Assembly: GCA_948759685.1 (NCBI GenBank)
Contig: CAQBGY010000090.1
Coordinates: forward strand, 1-10,527
Direction: 5' to 3'
Length of the DNA: 10,527 nucleotides
DNA from: an uncultured Eubacterium sp.
Lineage (GTDB): Bacteria; Bacillota_A; Clostridia; Lachnospirales; Lachnospiraceae
A program made the position numbers and the translations under genes. Shown here piece after piece: positions 5,176 through 10,527 of the stretch (the first letter of the stretch is position 1; every line of letters begins with the position of its first letter). The notes under the pieces are model-generated. The model made no database searches. It worked only from the letters and a program-made list of their open reading frames with translations, and had not been told where the DNA came from.

Positions 5176-8019
5176 TCATTTATACAACAGCCCCAATACT
5201 TCTTCTGAAATCTCCACATCAGAAATCCTTATCGCATAATCTTCTTCTGCATTATAACCTAGATAGTTCACGCTACCATACCATATCAAGGATTTATCAA
5301 TAACAGTAACATGTAAAGACAAATTCTCCCTAACCATAATTTGAACTCCAATCCTTTTTAACCACTCACCCCTTTCCGAATAAGATTTCACAAACACAAT
5401 AACTTGGACACCTCGCAAGATAAGTTCTTGAAGTATATCAAGCATGGGAGTTCGTTTGGTAAGCCATAACTTGGTAGAGGATATCACCACAGATTTATGT
5501 GCATGTGATAAATCTGCAAGATACGGTTTAAGGAAATTCTTTCCATTGAAGATGATGTCTTGAACATCAGAGAAAAGAGTACCTGGATTAGTAGAATTCA
5601 ACTTATAACCTACCGCTGCATATCCCTTCAATCTCCGTTTATACATGGTATCGCATAGAGGAAGATGAATGTCTATGTAATCATAAATCCGAACATCTTT
5701 CTTGCCCGAATATTCACGATGCAAACGACCTGCATATTGTGCTACGATACCTTTCCACGAAACAGGCAAAGCAAGAAACAAAGTGTCGAGTCGAGGATAA
5801 TCGAAACCTTCGCCTATATACTTTCCTGTGGCGACGATAACAAGAGATTCTGTTGGAAGGATGGCCTGTAAACGAATCATCTTCATCCGTTTCTCCTTAA
5901 CCGATTCCGAGCCGACAAGTGTAATCACATTTTTACATTTTGAAGCAAGCATGGTTGCCAATGTTTCTACATGGGAAGTAAGGTTTGTCAAGACAATCGG
6001 CGAACGTTCGGCTTCCAATGCCGTGCATATATCATTTATGATAAGTGTATTCCGATAGGTGTCGTTGCTCATTCCTTGTATGGTTTGAGCATACGTTTTA
6101 TGTTCATCCGTCAGTTCCCTATAACTTGTAAAGCGAGGAATAAGCAAGCGTTCGAAGGTTTGTGAAGCCATTTGCATCTTGGCATCGGCCGAGTAGCGAA
6201 TAGGGCCGCATTGCATGAAGATGATAGGTTGATGACCGTCCTTGCGAATAGGCGTTGCTGTCAGCCCATAGACATAACGAGCATTTGAGTATTTCAATAT
6301 CCGCTCGAAATTCACTGCCGAAACATGATGACACTCGTCCACTATCACCATACCGTAGTCTCGGATAAAGGATTTTACATCATTCTCCTCAAAGCAGGAT
6401 TGCATCAGGGCAATATCTATTATGCCGTGCAAATTGTTCCCTTTAGAGTCCAATGTGCCGAAAGGTGAGAATGCTTTCTTTCGCCCACGTTTATGAGAGG
6501 TATCTTCTACAGTATAGTCTATTTCTAAGAATTCTTCCAATCGGGTTTTCCATTGGTCAAGCAAGGCTTTAGTATGTACAAGAATCAGCGTATTCACCTT
6601 GCGCTCTGCTATCAATCCGATAGCCGTGACAGTTTTACCAAATGCGGTAGTTCCATGTAATATATCATTATTATGAAAAGTCAGACTTTGGACAGCCGTA
6701 GCTTGTTCTTCACGCAATTCTCCTTTAAATTGAACGGAGATTGTTATTCCTTGTTCCGTCCAGTCATCTATACAATAAGCCACATGATGTTCATCCAATA
6801 ACTTTGTAACGGCATCTTCACACCCACGAGGCAAAGCAATGTGTTTATCCGATAGTTCCGCACATGAAATAACACGAGGAACATTGTATGTGGATAACCT
6901 CATGCCCAACTTTGCATAGAATTCCGGATTTTTGAAGGAAGCAATACGTTTCAAATGATTTATCGCCTTTGCGGAAAGTCCGTCCAAAGGGATATAGAGC
7001 ATATTGGACTTAATGATAAGTATCTCCTTCGGGAAATCATCTTTTACAATCTTCTGTGCCGACGGTGTTTCCCATGGTTGGGATTCGCTTGTAGTGGATA
7101 ACTCTCCAAGTTCCGAAGCTATTCCATATTTCAATAGAATCCTGTCAACCAATGCTTCTGATACTTTTCGCACACTCAACAGATACTCCCATTGGTCTTT
7201 ATAAGGTATAAAGTTCTCGTCCACGAATACACTATTCCCCTCTTTTCGAGCTTTGCCTTGCAGGGGCAATGCAACCAAGTTTCCGAAACCACCCTCTGGC
7301 AACCTGTCTTGATTGGGAAAGAAACGGTCGTAAGACTTAAAGGTCATACGCCCATTTCTATCCATCGCTTCCGTCAATATGGTATTGCCTAATTTCCTTG
7401 CCTTACTTGCTTCCAAAGGTGTTTCAGAGAATACCCATACATGCGCACCGTTTCCTGAGCGTGAACGTTCTACGCTGTACGGAATTTCCCATTCCTTACA
7501 AATATTTATATAGGATGACACATCATTCTGATAACCATGTTCGCAAGATTTATCATCAAAGTCGGCACAAAGAAAGTTGCATTTGTTATCCTGAAGAATA
7601 GCATACACTCCGATTACATCACAACAATTAATCTCCTTGCCTTCAAGATGTTTATAAATATCTTCGTAATCCAATTCTTTAAATTGGCGATTCGGGCATT
7701 CCGTACATTTGTATTTCCGTTTATCACATAATTGCCTGTTCCATTCATTTAAGCATACGGGCTGATAACCGGATTTTCCGCTTGACCTACTATACCATCT
7801 TCTTGCGAACACATCTTCCCGACCATGAAATAATCCTCTGAACAACGCCACCTTTTCTTCCAAAGACAGACGAGGCATCACGATACTCTCTTGTGGCTTC
7901 TCATCTTCTATATGCAATAGCTCCTTTAGATGTTTAATCTCATCTTTCAAAGCATTGTTTTCCTCTTGAAGCCGTATGCTCAGTGTAAGGAGTTCTTTAT
8001 ATGTCAAGGGGCTTTTCAT
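5176..8019 (-). CDS. TOTE-type AEP primase / SF2 helicase / PLD-like protein
   Basis: A 947-aa protein. Order: coiled coil (18-36); conserved LFRGLFHGREDVFARRW (59-75); Cys cluster C89/C98/C105/C108; archaeo-eukaryotic primase (AEP) core with DFD (D153, D155), SRSGNGAHVW (186-195, H193) and DRFFPNQD (231-238); SF2 helicase with Walker A GTTAFGKT (456-463), DECHH (561-565), TATP (587-590), IGEGFDYPRLD (735-745) and QYAGRLHR (761-768); C-terminal phospholipase D (PLD)-like domain (about 836-930). This AEP-helicase combination defines the TOTE conflict systems, predicted to act against foreign nucleic acid. In the PLD half the HxK of HKD reads S901-L-H903, with D908 kept, so it may be inactive. 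It lies 18 bp after the ATPase gene and 23 bp before the nuclease gene, so the three are probably co-transcribed. Confidence 0.88.
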   Translation of the reverse strand: MKSPLTYKELLTLSIRLQEENNALKDEIKHLKELLHIEDEKPQESIVMPRLSLEEKVALFRGLFHGREDVFARRWYSRSSGKSGYQPVCLNEWNRQLCDKRKYKCTECPNRQFKELDYEDIYKHLEGKEINCCDVIGVYAILQDNKCNFLCADFDDKSCEHGYQNDVSSYINICKEWEIPYSVERSRSGNGAHVWVFSETPLEASKARKLGNTILTEAMDRNGRMTFKSYDRFFPNQDRLPEGGFGNLVALPLQGKARKEGNSVFVDENFIPYKDQWEYLLSVRKVSEALVDRILLKYGIASELGELSTTSESQPWETPSAQKIVKDDFPKEILIIKSNMLYIPLDGLSAKAINHLKRIASFKNPEFYAKLGMRLSTYNVPRVISCAELSDKHIALPRGCEDAVTKLLDEHHVAYCIDDWTEQGITISVQFKGELREEQATAVQSLTFHNNDILHGTTAFGKTVTAIGLIAERKVNTLILVHTKALLDQWKTRLEEFLEIDYTVEDTSHKRGRKKAFSPFGTLDSKGNNLHGIIDIALMQSCFEENDVKSFIRDYGMVIVDECHHVSAVNFERILKYSNARYVYGLTATPIRKDGHQPIIFMQCGPIRYSADAKMQMASQTFERLLIPRFTSYRELTDEHKTYAQTIQGMSNDTYRNTLIINDICTALEAERSPIVLTNLTSHVETLATMLASKCKNVITLVGSESVKEKRMKMIRLQAILPTESLVIVATGKYIGEGFDYPRLDTLFLALPVSWKGIVAQYAGRLHREYSGKKDVRIYDYIDIHLPLCDTMYKRRLKGYAAVGYKLNSTNPGTLFSDVQDIIFNGKNFLKPYLADLSHAHKSVVISSTKLWLTKRTPMLDILQELILRGVQVIVFVKSYSERGEWLKRIGVQIMVRENLSLHVTVIDKSLIWYGSVNYLGYNAEEDYAIRISDVEISEEVLGLLYK

Positions 8020-8037
8020 AGGCTCTCAAAAAGACTA

Positions 8038-9333
8038 TTATGGTAAAAAATAACTTGTTATGGCATAAAGCGGAACATTCGTCATCCAGTCTTGCTCTCG
8101 GTAATCCGACATAGAGAAACGCAACCCATGCATCTCCGAGTGGGAAGCCACAAAAGTTGAAAGCGATTTGGCACGAAGATTCTCTTCCGCTTTCGCTTCT
8201 ATCGGAACAATTTCGTTACCGTGCTGAATTAAGAAATCAATCTCCAACTTGGCATCGTTGCTATAATAGAATACAGAAGTATCATGAGTAGCTACCAATT
8301 GGCTCATCACGTAGTTTTCCGTGAAAGCTCCTTTGGATTCTTCCATACCGTTTTCCGCTACCAATAACTTTTCGGGAGGTGTTTCGCTCATAGCTCCTAA
8401 CAGACCGCAATCCAGAAGAAAAAGTTTGAAACTGGAAATATCTACATAGAACTTCAAAGGCATCTTGGCTTCGTTTACCCGTTCTACTTTATAAACCAGA
8501 CCGGCATCCATTAACCATTGGATAGCCACCTCAAAATCTTTCGCTCTGCCTCCCGGCTTTGCCACACCATAAATGAACTTCTTATTCTCTTTCACCAATT
8601 GTGAGGGCATGGATTGCCACACCATATTGATACGATTGGATTCCGAAGTAGGCACATGTTTTGATATATCTTTTTGGTAAGTATAAAGAATATTCTTCTG
8701 AATCTCCCTCACCTTGACAGCATCATTGGTTTCGATAAACTTACCGACAGCTTCAGGCATACCGCCTACGAAATAATACTCACGTAACGCCTTTATATAT
8801 TCGCTCTTAAGGAGTTTTATCGTCACCCAGTCTTTGGAACGTAAAATATCAACCAATTGCCTATTCCCTTTTGCCAGTAAAAACTCATCGAACGTCATGG
8901 GATAGATATGTAAAATATCGACTTTGCCGACTGGAAATGATTCCCCTCGGTGCATAGTAATTCCCAATAACGACCCGGCAACTGCTACGTGATACTGAGG
9001 TGCGTTCTCACAAAAATATTTCAATACCGACAATCCACGTGGTGCTTCTTGGATTTCATCAAGAATAATCAGAGTTTTTCCGGCTTCTATGCTTTGTCCT
9101 GCAATAGCACCAAGTGCAAGGACGATACGTTGCATATTATAATCTTGCACGAACAGGTTCTTCGCCAACACATTATCCTCGCAGTTTACATAAACCACGT
9201 TGTCAAATTCTTCTTCTCCGAATTTTCGGAGGATATAGGTCTTGCCAACCTGACGTGCGCCTGCTAAGATAAGAGGTTTTCTTCCCTCTTTATTCTTCCA
9301 TTCCCTAAGTTGCTCTATGATGTTTCTATACAT
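8038..9333 (-). CDS. AAA ATPase with DUF4143-type C-terminus
   Basis: A 431-aa protein of normal length for the family. Walker A is GARQVGKT (25-32), Walker B is LIILDEIQ (88-95, D92/E93), and AGSLLG (119-124) sits at the sensor-I position. The C-terminal half contains the GAFTENYV (335-342) and DAKLEIDFLI...VPIEAK (360-381) motifs, a PD-(D/E)xK-like fold with E339, D366, E379 and K381. Proteins of this type are abundant in Bacteroidales, often solitary, and their function is unknown; DNA-related stress or defence has been suggested from context. Here it heads the operon with the TOTE protein and the nuclease, and three 33-bp-spaced repeats precede its promoter. It could be an unrelated solitary gene whose transcript reads through. 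Confidence 0.88.
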   Translation of the reverse strand: MYRNIIEQLREWKNKEGRKPLILAGARQVGKTYILRKFGEEEFDNVVYVNCEDNVLAKNLFVQDYNMQRIVLALGAIAGQSIEAGKTLIILDEIQEAPRGLSVLKYFCENAPQYHVAVAGSLLGITMHRGESFPVGKVDILHIYPMTFDEFLLAKGNRQLVDILRSKDWVTIKLLKSEYIKALREYYFVGGMPEAVGKFIETNDAVKVREIQKNILYTYQKDISKHVPTSESNRINMVWQSMPSQLVKENKKFIYGVAKPGGRAKDFEVAIQWLMDAGLVYKVERVNEAKMPLKFYVDISSFKLFLLDCGLLGAMSETPPEKLLVAENGMEESKGAFTENYVMSQLVATHDTSVFYYSNDAKLEIDFLIQHGNEIVPIEAKAEENLRAKSLSTFVASHSEMHGLRFSMSDYREQDWMTNVPLYAITSYFLP

Positions 9334-9364
9334 GGCAATTATTGGTTTAATTAGACTTCAAATG

Positions 9365-9372
9365 CAAATATA
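9365..9372 (-). promoter_or_regulatory. -7 box of the ATPase operon
   Basis: On the minus strand the bases read TATATTTG, a full match to TAnnTTTG, 31 bp before the ATG at 9333. This implies a leader of about 25 nt. No clear TTTG element is seen at -33; that position lies next to the first upstream repeat, so activator dependence or repression through the repeats is plausible. Confidence 0.6.
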
Positions 9373-9457
9373 CATTTTTCCGACCGAACATAGATAATCA
9401 TACCACATTTTTTCAACCGAACATCAATTGAATTATCACATAAATCAGACCGAATAT
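9372..9457 (-). repeat. Three 20-bp motifs at exact 33-bp spacing (operator-like)
   Basis: Copies on the plus strand start at 9372, 9405 and 9438: ACATTTTTCCGACCGAACAT, ACATTTTTTCAACCGAACAT and ACATAAATCAGACCGAATAT. The first two differ at 2 of 20 positions; the third differs from the first at 5. The shared core is ACCGAAYAT. The exact spacing (about three helical turns) places all copies on one DNA face, abutting the -7 box of the ATPase operon. The likely role is cooperative regulator binding. No fourth copy is seen on either side. Confidence 0.72.
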
Positions 9458-9500
9458 CAAAAAACAATCACTTTTATACTCGTTTCTGCCATTTTTTACT

Positions 9501-9508
9501 TACTTTTG
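9501..9508 (+). promoter_or_regulatory. Plus-strand -7 box without an intact gene
   Basis: TACTTTTG is a full match to TAnnTTTG. Transcription from it would run rightward through the inverted repeat to ATG 9622, where the frame stops after six codons (MATRTY), and then antisense to the HNH gene. A -33 element is not evident. It may serve a lost gene or a small RNA. Confidence 0.4.
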
Positions 9509-9547
9509 TGGTCAGAGTTCCGGCAAAAGAACACAAGAAAAAAGCAC

Positions 9548-9636
9548 GGTACGAGAATTAGGGTTATTCTATTGATAAATAGCAAGTTGAAATTCCCTTA
9601 ACTTTCTCTCCCATTTGTCAAATGGCTACTCGTACC
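9548..9636 (-). terminator. Inverted repeat followed by T run (possible HNH terminator)
   Basis: GGTACGAG (9548-9555) and CTCGTACC (9629-9636) are exact inverted copies 73 nt apart. On the minus strand the distal arm is followed by GTGC and six T residues (9538-9543), just past the HNH stop, which suits a long-loop terminator. The loop holds the near-perfect dyad CCATTTG-T-CAAATGG (9611-9625). Read on the plus strand, the same repeat would pair a leader with codons 3-5 of the six-codon frame at 9622. Confidence 0.4.
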
Positions 9637-9642
9637 TATTAA
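9622..9642 (+). pseudogene. Possible 5' remnant of a gene (MATRTY-stop)
   Basis: An ATG inside a 15-bp palindrome lies about 115 bp behind a good plus-strand -7 box. The first six codons give MATRTY and then TAA. Basic starts of this kind occur in Bacteroidales tyrosine recombinases, so this could be the stub of an integrase cut off by the segment carrying the HNH gene. The evidence is a few codons only. Confidence 0.2.
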
Positions 9643-10385
9643 AACAGAAAGTGCTGATTACTACGAATGTAAAGATAATTGCAGCTAAGTTTGCCTTTAT
9701 GCAACATTGCATGGCAATTAGGGCATACAGGAACAAGGCCATTTTCAGGTTCTATTTTATGCGCTTCCCCTTTCAGTGCCGAAATGGGAACAATGTGGTG
9801 TACATGAATAAATCCATTACCCAATTCTCCATACACTTTGCTAAAGTCCATTCCACAAACTTGGCATATACATCCGTGTTTTTCAATGCATTTTTTACGA
9901 GCAATAGGATTACGCTCGTATCTATTGACTAATGCTTGTTGCAAAGAACCCTCATAATATTCCTCTGTGTATATTTTGTTCTGTTTATTGTCTAATAACC
10001 AGTATTTTCTTTGAGTATTAACCATATGTTTAGGAGTAATGCCCAACCTATCACAAAATCCTAAATATTCATCTTCTAATGCCTGATTAAAAGCCCTTGT
10101 GTGCCCAATAATACTATCAATAGCAGGAGATGTTTCTCTACCGTTCTTCCCATTCTTTTTTACCAGATGTGTCAACAAATCATTATTTAGATACCCGACA
10201 AATCGACTTGGTGCAAAATGATATTGTCCATCAGACTTATATACAACGAAATTTGTACCATTAGCAATAAGACGAACTATATTTTTGTAGTTTTCCTCAT
10301 TATCATCATCCAGATACGTGTCAACTTGACACAGGTTATTCATAAGTTCTGATATATCTCTGATAATTCTGCCTAATTTTCTCAT
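9639..10385 (-). CDS. HNH endonuclease
   Basis: A 248-aa protein from ATG 10385. C-terminal HNH domain: C174-x2-C177, HVHHIVP (194-200, H196/H197), N215 in ENGLVPVC, and C221-x2-C224-H225, with H229 behind, giving a structural zinc site and a beta-beta-alpha metal nuclease centre. The N-terminal part (1-160) has a segment, FAPSRFVGYLNNDLL then GRETSPAID (57-90), resembling an uncharacterised N-terminal domain seen in other HNH/restriction-type proteins; I cannot name it firmly. The frame is open to ATG 10439, but a full -7 box (10409-10416) lies inside that extension, so the shorter start is chosen. Likely roles are restriction-type DNA cleavage or a homing-like nuclease. It is separate from the ATPase operon. 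Its composition is A+T-rich. Confidence 0.82.
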   Translation of the reverse strand: MRKLGRIIRDISELMNNLCQVDTYLDDDNEENYKNIVRLIANGTNFVVYKSDGQYHFAPSRFVGYLNNDLLTHLVKKNGKNGRETSPAIDSIIGHTRAFNQALEDEYLGFCDRLGITPKHMVNTQRKYWLLDNKQNKIYTEEYYEGSLQQALVNRYERNPIARKKCIEKHGCICQVCGMDFSKVYGELGNGFIHVHHIVPISALKGEAHKIEPENGLVPVCPNCHAMLHKGKLSCNYLYIRSNQHFLF

Positions 10386-10408
10386 AATATTTTTTGCGCT
10401 ATAGAGCA

Positions 10409-10416
10409 CAAAGGTA
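10409..10416 (-). promoter_or_regulatory. -7 box of the HNH gene
   Basis: The minus strand reads TACCTTTG, a full match to TAnnTTTG, 24 bp before ATG 10385. A transcript starting about 7 nt downstream would exclude the upstream ATGs at 10439 and 10436. The -33 element is not clear. Confidence 0.55.
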
Positions 10417-10527
10417 GCTAAATCTCTTGTAATCATCACTTATTACCATCAAAAAGTTATTCATCAGTTATGTTTTGGTGAATGATTCCACCATTGAAAC
10501 ACCTGTTTCCTTTGCCGTCGAACAATT
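10417..10527. other. Right edge, no gene assigned
   Basis: Two minus-strand frames are open from the window edge, to stops at 10468-10470 and 10457-10459, and one plus-strand frame is open to the edge without a good start codon. The stretch is too short to choose among them; a minus-strand gene ending here is possible. Confidence 0.3.

Larger units (their letters stand above)
9334..9638. other. Intergenic region with repeats, two -7 boxes and an inverted repeat
   Basis: From left to right: the leader and -7 box of the ATPase operon (minus strand), three motif copies at 33-bp spacing (9372-9457), a plus-strand -7 box (9501-9508) with no long gene behind it, and an inverted repeat whose outer arm overlaps the end of the HNH gene. 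No open frame of useful length was seen. Confidence 0.6.

Noticed and set aside
9372..9457. CRISPR array
   Set aside because: Only three imperfect 20-bp copies with 13-bp gaps, no cas genes, and position at a promoter favours an operator.
10440..10527. Partial genes at the right edge on either strand
   Set aside because: Three frames are open over fewer than 100 bp, and nothing distinguishes a coding one.

Overview
The window looks like an accessory region of a Bacteroidales genome (Bacteroides, Parabacteroides or a relative). The reasons are the protein families present and several matches to the Bacteroidetes -7 promoter box (TAnnTTTG), which stand in place of sigma70 elements. No rRNA, tRNA or CRISPR array was seen. 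No species can be named.

Left part (1-3722, + strand). The first 57 bases are the 3' end of a group II intron: the end of domain V and a complete domain VI with its bulged A. A non-coding stretch of about 480 bp with several hairpins follows. Then comes a tight four-gene module: a small HTH/excisionase-like protein, a winged-helix DnaD-like initiator, a DnaC/IstB-type helicase loader and a MobV-type relaxase. This is the core of an integrative mobilizable element. It would be mobilized by the transfer machinery of a co-resident conjugative element and may replicate after excision. The initiator gene carries five imperfect 12-bp repeats followed by an A+T-rich tract, between its two domains. 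This matches the position of the lambda origin inside gene O, so it is a candidate origin. The integrase is not in the window.

Middle (3723-4105). A convergent gap with inverted repeats: a possible oriT or terminator region.

Right part (4106-9333, - strand). Three closely spaced genes read leftward, with gaps of 18 and 23 bp. In order of transcription they are an AAA ATPase with a DUF4143-type C-terminus, a 947-aa protein joining an archaeo-eukaryotic primase (AEP) domain, an SF2 helicase and a PLD-like domain (the architecture of TOTE-type conflict systems), and a CoiA-like zinc-ribbon nuclease. This is the most interesting block and reads as defence cargo next to a mobilization module. Three copies of a 20-bp motif spaced exactly 33 bp apart lie upstream of the ATPase, next to a good -7 box.

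Right end (9334-10527). A 305-bp intergenic region holds the 33-bp-spaced repeats, a plus-strand -7 box with no surviving gene, and a long inverted repeat. It is followed by a minus-strand HNH endonuclease gene with its own -7 box, which shows that its true start is probably 54 bp downstream of the longest open frame. The last 111 bp hold no gene that can be assigned.
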